From: Oscillospiraceae bacterium
GTDB lineage: Bacteria; Bacillota; Clostridia; Oscillospirales; Oscillospiraceae
Length of the DNA: 64,000 nt
Direction: 5' to 3'
NCBI GenBank assembly: GCA_009780435.1
Contig: WRAB01000001.1
Span: forward strand, 1-64,000
The notes beneath the pieces are model-generated. The model was not told the DNA's origin. It made no database searches and worked only from the letters and a program-made list of their open reading frames with translations. The translations under genes were made by a program, and so were the position numbers. Below, one piece after another: positions 50,438 to 59,022 of the stretch. Within the stretch, counting starts at the first letter, position 1, and the number at the start of each line of letters is the position of its first letter.

Positions 50438-50487
50438 TATGGCGACCACTTCCCAAATAACAAATTTAAGCAAACTCTAATTTACAT

Positions 50488-50516
50488 ATCATACTACAAA
50501 TACCCGGAAACGTCAA
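50488..50516 (-). promoter_or_regulatory. Promoter of ilvA
   Basis: On the minus strand TTGACG (50516-50511), 17-bp spacer, TATGAT (50493-50488). Its -35 is immediately adjacent to the -35 of the divergent lipoprotein promoter. Confidence 0.75.
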
Positions 50517-50545
50517 TTGACTTTGCCTCGGGAAACTGGTATTCT
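50517..50545 (+). promoter_or_regulatory. Promoter of the lipoprotein gene
   Basis: TTGACT (50517-50522), 17-bp spacer, TATTCT (50540-50545), with TGG before the -10; about 49 bp before the start at 50594. Confidence 0.65.
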
Positions 50546-50593
50546 GAAACAAAAGTTTAAAAGCATGCCATGGTGGGGAAAGAGGGAGAAGAT

Positions 50594-52087
50594 ATGAAAC
50601 GGACAATCGCCATATTGACCATTGTCGCCTTACTTCTGGGAACACTGGTGGGATGTGTGACCCCGTTGTCAGATGTAGATGATTTTTTGGCCCTGTGGGA
50701 AGAATTTTTGGAACAGAGGGAATATAGTTTCACGGGGGAGATGACCATGCAAATGGAGGACCCGGAAGCAATAGAACTGGGGATGGAGGCGGTGAACACC
50801 GGTTTGACCGGGACGGTCTCTCTGGATCATCTGGAAATGCAGATGACCATAACCTTATCCCTCATGGAGGGGACACCCGACATGACCGTCAATACAATTG
50901 CGACGGAAGACGGATTATTCTTTGACATGGGTGGCATGTTGCAATTTATGTTTGATCTCATATTTGCGGAGTTGGGAATGGGGCTGATTTCGATTGACAT
51001 TGCCCAACTGTTAGATGGGAATCGCTATGTAGTCTTGCCCGTTTCCGCCGAGCAGGATGCGGCAGATGCGCTGTTTACCCCGGTCTTCATAGGCAAGAGC
51101 CTCACCTATGAAGAGTTAGAGGCGCACTTGACCCGGGCTGACGATGTATTTATCCTCATATTAGAGGGAGAGATTCTGGAGCGGGCCATGGATGATGTAG
51201 CTGAAATGATGGATCAGTTCAACTTTGATTTCGGCGAGCTCGCCGAGGAGATGGGGATGGATGGTACGGAGTTCGACTGGGGAGAGAGTATTGGAGAGGT
51301 GGACTATTCCGATGCCCGTCTGGTTACGCGCCTATCCAGAGACGGCGACAGTTTCCGCCAAGTGGTGGAGTGGGATATCCCGGGCGAATTCACGTCACGA
51401 ATGGATGTGGTCTACACCGTCCGGGAGGTAGAACCCCTGGATCTGCCAGAGGCCATGACCCTGCCGGAATTTGTAGATTTTATGGAGAATCTGGACTTTG
51501 ATGAGATGCTCCCCGACTTTGGCGGCGGGTTTGGTGCGGAACACGAACCCATATACGATATTGTCTATACGTTGACAGAACTCAATCTGACAGACCACAC
51601 CCTGCCGGCAGATTCTCTGTTGCAGACAGTTGCCCTCCCTGACGGATTCGGGGGAGAAACTGCCGTCACCGTTACCGCCGGGGTTGATTTCTTTCCGGGC
51701 GATTGGAGTGTGGACAGCGGGACCGAGAGGCTGTGGTTCCGATACATATCCTGGTATGATATGGACGCTATGGAAGCCGTAAAATGGATGGCGGGAAATG
51801 ACTGGGAACTATTTTTCTCACAAATGACCTTCAGCGATCTGCGTACAAATCGTGACTACTCCATCGCCATCATGGCCAGCGAGATATTGGCGAACGGTTT
51901 AGAGCGGTATCTCTGTATCTATATGGCCCAGGTCATCCCCGAGACGGGAGAGGTGATTCTGTTGGATTTGACGCTGGTTGTAGATTTCATGCGGGAAGAA
52001 GATTATGAAATTGTAGCGGAATTGGGTGAGCACGTCGGCGTTGATCTGCTGGCGTTTATCTCGAAACTGTTAGGTGAGACATTGTAA
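50594..52087 (+). CDS. Lipoprotein of unknown function
   Basis: A 497-residue secreted protein. The signal peptide ends in a lipobox (LLLGTLVGC, Cys at residue ~20). The mature part is rich in Asp, Glu, Met and Phe, with repeated motifs such as EEMGMDGTEFDWGE and FDEMLPDFGGGFG, and no domain I recognise. It could be a large surface sensor or substrate-binding-like lipoprotein. ATG 50594 follows AGGGAGAAG. It has its own promoter divergent from ilvA and precedes ilvE by 21 bp. Confidence 0.8.
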   Translation: MKRTIAILTIVALLLGTLVGCVTPLSDVDDFLALWEEFLEQREYSFTGEMTMQMEDPEAIELGMEAVNTGLTGTVSLDHLEMQMTITLSLMEGTPDMTVNTIATEDGLFFDMGGMLQFMFDLIFAELGMGLISIDIAQLLDGNRYVVLPVSAEQDAADALFTPVFIGKSLTYEELEAHLTRADDVFILILEGEILERAMDDVAEMMDQFNFDFGELAEEMGMDGTEFDWGESIGEVDYSDARLVTRLSRDGDSFRQVVEWDIPGEFTSRMDVVYTVREVEPLDLPEAMTLPEFVDFMENLDFDEMLPDFGGGFGAEHEPIYDIVYTLTELNLTDHTLPADSLLQTVALPDGFGGETAVTVTAGVDFFPGDWSVDSGTERLWFRYISWYDMDAMEAVKWMAGNDWELFFSQMTFSDLRTNRDYSIAIMASEILANGLERYLCIYMAQVIPETGEVILLDLTLVVDFMREEDYEIVAELGEHVGVDLLAFISKLLGETL

Positions 52088-52108
52088 AAAAGAAAGGACG
52101 GTGCGAGT

Positions 52109-53176
52109 ATGACCAGTATCCCAATACAAAAGACGATAACGCCAAAGCCAAAGCCTAGTATCCAGGGGCTGCCATTTGGAAAATATTTTACCGACCACAT
52201 GTTTCTCATGGACTACGTGGAGGGACAGGGTTGGATCAATCCCCGCATTGTCCCATACGGGCCGTTTTCTCTGGATCCCGGGACCATCGTATTGCACTAC
52301 GCCCAGGAAATTTTTGAAGGGCTCAAGGCCTATGGCACACCGGAGGACGGTGTGCAACTCTTTCGACCGGAGGAGAACATCCGCCGGTTGAATCTCTCCG
52401 CCGAGCGCATGTGTATCCCCCCGGTGCCGGAGGATGTGGCGTTTTTGGGTCTCAAGGAACTCATCGCCCTGGAGCGGGATTGGGTGCCGATGGAGGCGGG
52501 GGCATCCCTCTATATCCGGCCCTTTATCTTCGCCACAGAGGTGACGCTTGGGGTCTATCCCTCCCAGACATATACATTTTGTATCATCACCTGCCCTGTG
52601 GGTAGCTACTATCCGGAGGGCGTCAACCCGGTGAAGATTCTCATCGAGACGGAGGATGTCCGGGCGGTGCGGGGCGGGACAGGCTATGTCAAGTGCGGCG
52701 GCAACTACGCCGCCTCCATCCGGGCCGGAGGTCGAGCGGCTGCGGCGGGTTTTTCCCAAGTGCTATGGTTGGACGGCCTCCACCGCAAATATGTAGAAGA
52801 AGTGGGCAGCATGAACGTCATGTTCAAGATCGACGGCCATGTAATCACCCCGGAGCTGTCCGGCTCCGTCCTGGGAGGGATTACGCGGAAATCCGTCCTC
52901 GCTCTGCTCCAATCCTGGGGCGTCCCCGTGGCGGAGCGGCTGATCTCCGTGGACGAACTGATCGCAGCGGCAAATGCGGGCAAGCTGGAAGAGGCCTGGG
53001 GTACCGGCACCGCCGCCGTGATCTCGCCCATTGGGGAGATCACCTACGAGGGCGTGCGTTACGTCATTAATGACGGCCAGACCGGGGCTCTGACACAGAA
53101 GGTCTATGATAATTTGACGGGAATCCAATGGGGGAGGCAGGAAGATCCCTTTGGATGGACGGTACGGGTGTGTTAG
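52109..53176 (+). CDS. ilvE: Branched-chain amino acid aminotransferase
   Basis: A 355-residue class IV aminotransferase (larger BCAT2-like form) that transfers the amino group between glutamate and branched-chain keto acids. Conserved segments: HYAQEIFEGLKAYG, RPEENIRRLNLSAERM, SLYIRPFIFATE, GGTGYVKCGGNYAAS (PLP lysine), VLWLDG...VEEVGSMNVMF and GTGTAAVISPIGEI. Ribosome site AGAAAGGA. With ilvA divergent on the other side of the lipoprotein gene, it points to a branched-chain amino acid region. Confidence 0.95.
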   Translation: MTSIPIQKTITPKPKPSIQGLPFGKYFTDHMFLMDYVEGQGWINPRIVPYGPFSLDPGTIVLHYAQEIFEGLKAYGTPEDGVQLFRPEENIRRLNLSAERMCIPPVPEDVAFLGLKELIALERDWVPMEAGASLYIRPFIFATEVTLGVYPSQTYTFCIITCPVGSYYPEGVNPVKILIETEDVRAVRGGTGYVKCGGNYAASIRAGGRAAAAGFSQVLWLDGLHRKYVEEVGSMNVMFKIDGHVITPELSGSVLGGITRKSVLALLQSWGVPVAERLISVDELIAAANAGKLEEAWGTGTAAVISPIGEITYEGVRYVINDGQTGALTQKVYDNLTGIQWGRQEDPFGWTVRVC

Positions 53177-53179
53177 GGT

Positions 53180-53295
53180 GAAAACACCCGGCTCTGCGGA
53201 GCCACCCTCTTTTCAAAAGAGGGCAAAGACGAAGGATAATGCAACCCCACCCTCTTTATAAAAGCGGGTGCCGCCCGTAGGCGGCGGGTGTTTTC
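53180..53295. mobile_element. MITE-like element with 11-bp terminal inverted repeats
   Basis: GAAAACACCCG (53180-53190) and CGGGTGTTTTC (53285-53295) are perfect inverted repeats bounding 116 bp. The interior has hairpins GGCTC/GAGCC and CCCTCTTTT/AAAAGAGGG and no ORF. No transposase is nearby, and no clear target duplication is seen. It could be a miniature inverted-repeat element or a composite hairpin repeat. Confidence 0.5.
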
Positions 53296-53319
53296 TTAGC
53301 GCACAAAGCCATACAAGAC

Positions 53320-53365
53320 AAAAGCGAAAAGTTAGTCCGATTTTTGGACTAACTTTTCGCTTTTT
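53320..53365. terminator. Strong bidirectional terminator between ilvE and degV
   Basis: AAAAGCGAAAAGTTAGTCC (53320-53338) pairs with GGACTAACTTTTCGCTTTT (53346-53364), loop GATTTTT, giving A/T ends on both sides. It serves the convergent ilvE (+) and DegV (-) genes. Confidence 0.9.
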
Positions 53366-53400
53366 GTGGTCTGGGGTTCAAGGGACGGCAAGCGTCCTCT

Positions 53401-54237
53401 CTATTTCTTCATATATCCGAGACCCACGGCGTTGGGGCCGGCGTGAGTGCCGATTACGCCGCCGACGGGGATGAGGCGGCAGTCTGTGAGGCCGAATTTG
53501 TCTTTGGTCTCCTGTAGGAATGCCTCGCCCCGGGCCTTGTTTTGAGAGTATCCGATATACACGGGCCAGTTTTCGTCATAGCCGTCGGCCTTGAATTTAT
53601 TCCACAAGACCTCCTTGCCCGCCTCGAATCCCCGGGCTTTGGCGATGGGCGCTACTGCGCCGTCAAGCATGGCGACTGCGGGTTTGATGCCCAGCACTTC
53701 GCCGATCACCGCCATGGCCGGCGGTACACGGCCGCCTTTTTTTAGGTATTTTAAGGTATCCAACAGACAGGATAGAACTGCGCGATCCCGTACGTTCAGC
53801 AGGGCGGCCTCAATGTCGGCACGGCTCTGGCTCTCGTCCCGTAGTTTCACGGCGTATTCCACCAGCATCCGCTGGGTGTAGCTGCACTGGTGGGAGTCCA
53901 CCACGGTGATGCCGTCGTATTCACACATCTCCAGGGCCAGTGCGGCGGAGCCGTAGGTGCCGCTGATCTTGCTGGAGATGGTGATCACCAACAGTTCCTC
54001 GCCTTTTTCTTTTGCCTCGGTGAAAATGTCCAGATACTGGGCCGGGGCGACGAGGCTGGTGGTGGGAAGGGTTTTTGATCGGGTTAGGTTCTCGAAAAAT
54101 ACGCTGAAATCTGGATCGTTGCGGTAGTCGTAGGAAATGTCGGAGAACTGGATATCCAGTTCGACCACTTCTATGCCCAGGGCGTCGGCGCCTAAATAGG
54201 GGATGTCGGAACCGGTATCTGTTAAAATACGTATCAT
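53401..54237 (-). CDS. DegV family fatty-acid-binding protein
   Basis: A 278-residue DegV/FakB-type protein (EDD fold) that binds a fatty acid for phosphorylation by the FakA kinase. Features: ILTDTGSDIP, LPTTSLVAPAQYLDIF (the TS motif contacting the carboxylate), VITISSKISGTYGSA and CLLDTLKYLKKGGR. The gene for FakA is not in the window. ATG 54237 follows GGAGGCG, five codons inside the longest frame. Confidence 0.9.
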   Translation of the reverse strand: MIRILTDTGSDIPYLGADALGIEVVELDIQFSDISYDYRNDPDFSVFFENLTRSKTLPTTSLVAPAQYLDIFTEAKEKGEELLVITISSKISGTYGSAALALEMCEYDGITVVDSHQCSYTQRMLVEYAVKLRDESQSRADIEAALLNVRDRAVLSCLLDTLKYLKKGGRVPPAMAVIGEVLGIKPAVAMLDGAVAPIAKARGFEAGKEVLWNKFKADGYDENWPVYIGYSQNKARGEAFLQETKDKFGLTDCRLIPVGGVIGTHAGPNAVGLGYMKK

Positions 54238-54300
54238 GAGATTCGCCTCCATTGGGTTTCATAATATGATTACTATACCCATTGTCTGATGGAAATTATA

Positions 54301-54329
54301 TTGCGGTATTTACTTTTTTGTTGTACAAT
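54301..54329 (+). promoter_or_regulatory. Promoter of the AraC-family regulator
   Basis: TTGCGG (54301-54306), 17-bp spacer, TACAAT (54324-54329), 38 bp before the start at 54367. Confidence 0.55.
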
Positions 54330-54366
54330 TGACAAGATGGCAACTGTGCGGGAAACAGGAGGGAAA

Positions 54367-55131
54367 ATGGACAAGAATACCAATGCAGAAAAAGTGATCT
54401 ATGAAAAGGACATGTACCTCACCGAAAACGCAGAGCAAGATATCACCAGAACCTATGAGCAGGAGCGGCTGTACCTCCAGCGGATCAAAACCGGAGATGT
54501 AGAGGCGATCCTCGCCAAGCGAGAGGGCCGGCAGGTTGAAATCCACATGGGCCGGCTGGCGGAGACGCCTTTGAAGAATTTTGAATACATGGTCTGCGGC
54601 GCCATCACCCTGGCGACTTACGCCGCCATTGACGGCGGGCTCGACCCGGCCAGCGCCTACGCTATGAGTGATCTCTATCTCCGGCGGCTGGAGTTGTGCA
54701 GAGAGTCGGCGGAGATGCAGCAGCTTTACGACGAGGTGGAGCTGGTCTTTGCCCAACAGGTGCACCAGGTGCGCCAAAACCGCAGCGCCGCTTCCTATGT
54801 GGAGATGTGCAAACTGTTCATCGACCAGCATTTGACGAAATCCTTCACGTTGGACGATATTGCCGCCGCATTAAACGTCAACAAGTCCTACCTGTCCCGC
54901 CGCTTCGCCCAGGAGGCCGGGATGCGGATCATGGAATACGCACGGCAAAAGCGGATCGAGGGTGCGGCGTACATGCTGAAATACTCCGACAAGACCATCT
55001 CCGCCATCGCCGCATATTTTTCTTTTCCCTCCCAGAGCCATTTTGGGAACCTGTTCAAGCAAGTAATGGGGAGTACGCCGCTGAAATACAGGGCGGCGAA
55101 TCAGATTATTGAAGTGCCCAGCGGGGAGTAG
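54367..55131 (+). CDS. AraC-family transcriptional regulator
   Basis: A 254-residue regulator with a C-terminal AraC/XylS domain (about residues 150-250): two helix-turn-helix units, FTLDDIAAALNVNKSYLSRRFAQEAGM and TISAIAAYFSFPSQSHFGNLFKQVMGSTPLKYR. The N-terminal ~140 residues resemble the extracytoplasmic-ligand or YesN-like N-domains seen in related clostridial regulators (EYMVCGAITLATYAAIDGGLDPASAY), ligand unknown. ATG 54367 follows AGGAGGG. It is divergent from DegV and precedes an AT-rich pair. Confidence 0.88.
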   Translation: MDKNTNAEKVIYEKDMYLTENAEQDITRTYEQERLYLQRIKTGDVEAILAKREGRQVEIHMGRLAETPLKNFEYMVCGAITLATYAAIDGGLDPASAYAMSDLYLRRLELCRESAEMQQLYDEVELVFAQQVHQVRQNRSAASYVEMCKLFIDQHLTKSFTLDDIAAALNVNKSYLSRRFAQEAGMRIMEYARQKRIEGAAYMLKYSDKTISAIAAYFSFPSQSHFGNLFKQVMGSTPLKYRAANQIIEVPSGE

Positions 55132-55262
55132 GGGGCGATGGCTTCGATGCCCTGCTTGGTTGTCGTCTGGCAATTGTGTGAATTTCCGGTGAAGGGGTTT
55201 GCGGTGGCGGATTGTGTGGCGGCGTTGATGGAAAGATATCTGGAGGTACAGGAGGAAACCAA

Positions 55263-56093
55263 GTGAGTACAGAGCATAAATTTGGTGGAGAGTGGACGGA
55301 AAAGAAGTTAGACGCCGTCGAAAAGTATTTGGGATTTTTTACTTCCGCACTAAAAAACCAGAATTTTAAGCTGTGCTACATTGACGCTTTTTCTGGTTCT
55401 GGAAACGTGACTCTAAAAAACGGTGTTATGACGGACGGCTCGGCAATTCGTGCGCTCAAATATCCATTCGACAAATATTTTTTCATTGAAAACGACAAAA
55501 TTTTTTATGATGCACTCAGCAAAAAAATAGAAGGTGAATATCCAGATAAATCCAATGCGGTAAGTGTATTAGAGGGTGATTGCAACAAACTCTTACAAAG
55601 CATTGATAGCCGCCAATGGCGTGCCGAGGGCTGGCGAGGTGTGATATTTCTTGACCCTTATGCTATGGATTTAGATTGGGATTCACTAGAAAAAATCAGC
55701 AAAACACAAGTGTTCGATGTATGGTATCTGTTCCCGTTTTCGGCAGCAAATCGCAACCTATACAATAATGGGCGCATACCGCAAGCCAATGAAGAAAAGT
55801 TAAACAGAATCTTCGGAACAACTGACTGGAAAGAGCAACTGTACACTAACTCACCCCAGTTGACGTTATTTGGGGATTTGGAAAAAGAGAAAATACCAGA
55901 TGGATTGAGGCAGTTCATAATAAAAAGATTGAGAGAAACATTTTCCAACGTAGCAGATAATCCCGCTGTTTTGAAAAACAAAACAAACTCGCCCTTGTTT
56001 CTGCTTTGCTTTGCAGTCAGCAATCCAAATCCATCAGCATGGGGGTTAGCGTTAAAAGGTGCTAATCACATATTGAAAAGTACGGAGGATTGA
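55263..56093 (+). CDS. tcmP: Three-Cys-motif partner protein TcmP
   Basis: A 276-residue protein of the TcmP family, the usual partner of a three-cysteine DUF5131 protein, which lies directly downstream and overlaps here. The N-terminal half resembles a Rossmann methyltransferase: LCYIDAFSGSGNV fits motif I and GVIFLDPYAMDLDWD motif IV (DPY), with YFFIENDK between. Family function is unproven; a nucleic-acid modification role is inferred. The start is GTG 55263 after GGAGGAAA. AT-rich against AraC and DegV, suggesting acquisition. Confidence 0.85.
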   Translation: MSTEHKFGGEWTEKKLDAVEKYLGFFTSALKNQNFKLCYIDAFSGSGNVTLKNGVMTDGSAIRALKYPFDKYFFIENDKIFYDALSKKIEGEYPDKSNAVSVLEGDCNKLLQSIDSRQWRAEGWRGVIFLDPYAMDLDWDSLEKISKTQVFDVWYLFPFSAANRNLYNNGRIPQANEEKLNRIFGTTDWKEQLYTNSPQLTLFGDLEKEKIPDGLRQFIIKRLRETFSNVADNPAVLKNKTNSPLFLLCFAVSNPNPSAWGLALKGANHILKSTED

Positions 56094-56098
56094 TAGTC

Positions 56099-56839
56099 AT
56101 GGCACAAAAATCAAAAATTGAATGGACAGATAGAACATGGAACCCAGTAACTGGCTGTACAAAACTATCAGTCGGTTGCGCTCATTGCTATGCGGAAACA
56201 ATGGCAAATAGGCTTAAAGCTATGGGTGTAGGTAAGTATAAAAACGGATTTACCCCAACAATGCATGACAGCGTTCTCGATGAACCACTAAAATGGAAGA
56301 AACCACATACAGTTTTTGTGTGTTCAATGGCTGATTTATTTCACGATGCAGTGCCATTCAGCTTTATTGATAAGATTATGAATACCATTAGACAATCCCC
56401 GTATCATCGGTATCAAATTTTAACAAAACGTGCCGAGAGGATGGTGGAGTATTTTTCAAGCTCTGATATTCCACACAACGTCTGGCTCGGCGTGACTGTT
56501 GAGTCGTCTTCAGAAAAAACTCGGATTGATTCACTTCGCACACTACAGGCCGCTATTCGCTTTATTTCCTGTGAGCCGTTAGTGGAAGACCTTGGTGAAA
56601 TCGACTTAACTAATATAGACTGGGTTATTGTTGGAGGAGAGAGTGGAGTGAGTGCCCGACCAATGAAGCCAGAGTGGGTTCGCTCTATACTGCAGCAGGC
56701 TGATGAGCAGGAAGTAGCTTTCTTTTTCAAACAATGGGGGACATGGGGTTCAGACGGTATAAAACGAAATAAAAAAGCCAACGGAAAGGCGCTTGATGGT
56801 AAAATTATTCAAATGATGCCACAGCTTGCAATGAGATGA
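56099..56839 (+). CDS. DUF5131/phage Gp37-Gp68 family three-Cys protein
   Basis: A 246-residue protein of the phage Gp37/Gp68 family. The cysteine motif C-x6-C-x2-C (TGCTKLSVGCAHCYAE, residues ~19-34) resembles a radical-SAM/iron-sulfur site but is spaced differently from CxxxCxxC. VIVGGESGVSARPMKPEWVRSI and FFFKQWGTWGSDG are the other family hallmarks. It follows TcmP with a 5-bp gap and is AT-rich. I chose ATG 56099, preceded by GGAGG. Likely a two-gene modification module; reaction unknown. Confidence 0.85.
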   Translation: MAQKSKIEWTDRTWNPVTGCTKLSVGCAHCYAETMANRLKAMGVGKYKNGFTPTMHDSVLDEPLKWKKPHTVFVCSMADLFHDAVPFSFIDKIMNTIRQSPYHRYQILTKRAERMVEYFSSSDIPHNVWLGVTVESSSEKTRIDSLRTLQAAIRFISCEPLVEDLGEIDLTNIDWVIVGGESGVSARPMKPEWVRSILQQADEQEVAFFFKQWGTWGSDGIKRNKKANGKALDGKIIQMMPQLAMR

Positions 56840-56871
56840 ATTGAGCTATCGAATATTACGCCTCGCTCAAG

Positions 56872-56910
56872 AAAAAGCGGCTACGCCTGATTGTTCAGGT
56901 GTAGCCGCTT
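56872..56910 (-). terminator. Terminator of the NIF3-like gene
   Basis: On the minus strand AAGCGGCTACACCTGA (56910-56895) pairs with TCAGGCGTAGCCGCTT (56890-56875) and is followed by several U's. It may also end the TcmP/DUF5131 transcript. Confidence 0.8.
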
Positions 56911-56927
56911 CTCGTACGTTGCGTATC

Positions 56928-57749
56928 CTATGAAATCTCCACAATCCCAGACATCATGGTGGTATCCACGCCCCGGTCGGCCCAGAGTTGGGCGATTTTA
57001 TTCAATCCCAACGAGTCGCTGGACATGTGGCCCGCCACGACTACGTTGCCGATGCCCTGGGCTTCGATCTCTTTCACGTCGCCCTCGGGGATGTGCATCA
57101 GAACCAGGGTGCCGACCCCCGCCTCGAAGTATTCTTTTGTGATCTTCGGCCCGGGGCCTGTGAGACCGGACATGAGCACGTAGATTTTGCCCGCATAGCT
57201 GTCTTTGCCGCCCACACGGATCACGGGCTTTCTGGCGGAGTTTTTGTATTCGCCAATCTCCTCTAAGGCCTCTACGATATCCTGTACAGTGGTCTCAGGC
57301 TTGTCTTTAAACTTCCCGTCTAAGAAAGCCTGCACCATGGCCTCGCCGATGATGTCTGTGGGGGTATGGATGCACATAAACGGCATATCCAGGAGTTTGG
57401 CGGCGCTCTCGGAGCGTCTGGAGTTTGCCACGTGCTGGTTGTAGCTCAACTGCTTTTTGCGCTCCGCTAAGAGTTTTTGGCTCTTATTCCGGGGGACGCC
57501 CAGGGCCTCCAGCTTGCGGATGTGGTCGTTTAATACCTCCAGCATATCCACATGGGTATTTCTGGGGTGGTGGCTGACGACACAGTCGTAGCCCAGTTGC
57601 TTTGCCAGCATCAGTTCCGCCGTGTCCATGTCAACGCCCATGAGTACCTTTTTGATCCCTTCGCCCTCGACGATGATGCCGCAGTCGGCGGGCATCTCAT
57701 CCAGATTAGCGGCCTGTACGGCGATATCCATCAATTCTTTTGTATTCAA
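56928..57749 (-). CDS. NIF3-like (GTP cyclohydrolase I type 2) family protein
   Basis: A 273-residue protein of the NIF3/YbgI family, related to dinuclear metal-binding enzymes. The metal pair is suggested by VVSHHPRNTH (HH) and NVVVAGHMSSDSLG, with VGTLVLMHIPEGD. The Bacteroides-type 'MNTKELMDIAVQAA' start and longer linker set it apart from the typical DUF34 enzyme. The function of this subgroup is not known. It is followed by a terminator and has a promoter at 57784-57812. Confidence 0.8.
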   Translation of the reverse strand: MNTKELMDIAVQAANLDEMPADCGIIVEGEGIKKVLMGVDMDTAELMLAKQLGYDCVVSHHPRNTHVDMLEVLNDHIRKLEALGVPRNKSQKLLAERKKQLSYNQHVANSRRSESAAKLLDMPFMCIHTPTDIIGEAMVQAFLDGKFKDKPETTVQDIVEALEEIGEYKNSARKPVIRVGGKDSYAGKIYVLMSGLTGPGPKITKEYFEAGVGTLVLMHIPEGDVKEIEAQGIGNVVVAGHMSSDSLGLNKIAQLWADRGVDTTMMSGIVEIS

Positions 57750-57783
57750 AGGGAAGTCCTCCTATGGTGATAGTTTGCCATCA

Positions 57784-57812
57784 ATTGTACCATCATTTTT
57801 TCAGATAGGCAA
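57784..57812 (-). promoter_or_regulatory. Promoter of the NIF3-like gene
   Basis: On the minus strand TTGCCT (57812-57807), 17-bp spacer, TACAAT (57789-57784), with TGG before the -10; about 35 bp upstream of the start. Confidence 0.65.
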
Positions 57813-57829
57813 ATGTTTTGCGGAAATAA

Positions 57830-57859
57830 TTGCGCCTGCGGCTGGATTTGTAGTATACT
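57830..57859 (+). promoter_or_regulatory. Possible promoter of the M28 peptidase
   Basis: TTGCGC (57830-57835), 18-bp spacer, TATACT (57854-57859), 40 bp before the start at 57899. The -35 is weak. Confidence 0.45.
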
Positions 57860-57898
57860 GTCGAAAGATGTATCATAGAAGCAAGAGGGGGATATGAG

Positions 57899-59011
57899 AT
57901 GAAGCGTAATGGTGCGGTTTTGATGATGGCGGCAGTTCTGCTGTTAGCCGTCATCGTAGGAGGAATCGTTGGTATACGGGACGGCGGCAGGGAAGTGGAC
58001 CTATTCAACCCTGCCAATTTTGCGCAGCGGCAGGCCCTGCCCCTTGCCGCAGATACGCCCCACGGAAAAACTTCCGTGCACTACATAGAGGTGATCAATG
58101 ACACGCTATATGATCGGGCCCCCTTTTCCTATCGGGAGATGTATGCCGCCCAATGGATTGTGGAAGAACTCCTGGCCATGGGGTTTGCCTGGGACGAGAT
58201 CAGAGTGCAGGAATTTGTATATGAAGATGTGCGGGAATTCTGGGATCTGCCCCTGATGGATATCATATTTGGGGTCGATCAGTCGCCGTTTTTGGATTGG
58301 GGGACGAGAAATTCACGTCTGAGCCAAAATGTCATCCTCACCCTGCCGGGGCAGAGCGATAAGAAGATGGTCGTCGGCGCCCATTACGACAGTGTGTTTT
58401 ATCCCGGCGCCAGTGACAACGCCTCCGGCGTGGCCCTGCTTTTGGAGAGCGCTTGGCGGATGCGTGATATAGATCACTACTACACCATTGTCTATATCTT
58501 CTTCGGCGCAGAAGAGGCTGGGCTCTACGGCGCTTATTACTACGCACATGCTCTGACGCAAGAAGAGCACGACAACATCTTATTTATGATAAACGCCGAC
58601 GTGCTCTTAGAGGGGCCGGATCTGTTCTATATGGCGGGCTATGACGCGGGGGATACGCCTGGGGCCAATCACATTACGGAGACCTGGGACGAGATCGCCA
58701 GAAATATGGATGTCTGGCACGGCATTACCCTTACGCCTCTACCCGATGGCGTGTTTGGACCCAGTGATCAACTGGCGTTCTTGCCCTGGGGCCATACGGC
58801 TATGTTTCTCGTGGGATTTGATGCCGTAGCGGGCTGGTATGATACAGGCGCTCCGATCATGACGCTTTTGGAGGCGGCCAGAGTGGTACACACGCCGATG
58901 GATGATTTTCATTTTATAGAAGAGACTTGGCCCGGAAAAATAGAGGCAAATATGCGTGGATTTTCCCTGTTCTTGGAGGAACTTCTGCTTGCCAAATATT
59001 ACGTCGATTAG
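57899..59011 (+). CDS. M28 family zinc aminopeptidase, membrane-anchored
   Basis: A 370-residue peptidase with an N-terminal hydrophobic anchor (about residues 7-26) and the di-zinc M28 core: VVGAHYDSV (His), GASDNASGVALLLE (Asp bridging), FGAEEAGLYG (catalytic Glu-Glu), FMINADVLLEG (Asp) and ARVVHTPMDDF (His). It resembles secreted leucyl/glutaminyl aminopeptidase-like enzymes and would trim peptides outside the cell. It precedes a small four-helix membrane protein by 11 bp. Confidence 0.9.
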   Translation: MKRNGAVLMMAAVLLLAVIVGGIVGIRDGGREVDLFNPANFAQRQALPLAADTPHGKTSVHYIEVINDTLYDRAPFSYREMYAAQWIVEELLAMGFAWDEIRVQEFVYEDVREFWDLPLMDIIFGVDQSPFLDWGTRNSRLSQNVILTLPGQSDKKMVVGAHYDSVFYPGASDNASGVALLLESAWRMRDIDHYYTIVYIFFGAEEAGLYGAYYYAHALTQEEHDNILFMINADVLLEGPDLFYMAGYDAGDTPGANHITETWDEIARNMDVWHGITLTPLPDGVFGPSDQLAFLPWGHTAMFLVGFDAVAGWYDTGAPIMTLLEAARVVHTPMDDFHFIEETWPGKIEANMRGFSLFLEELLLAKYYVD

Positions 59012-59022
59012 GGAGGCGCAGT

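Noticed and set aside
50438..50516. T-box leader before ilvA
   Set aside because: The leader is too short and lacks T-box and antiterminator elements.
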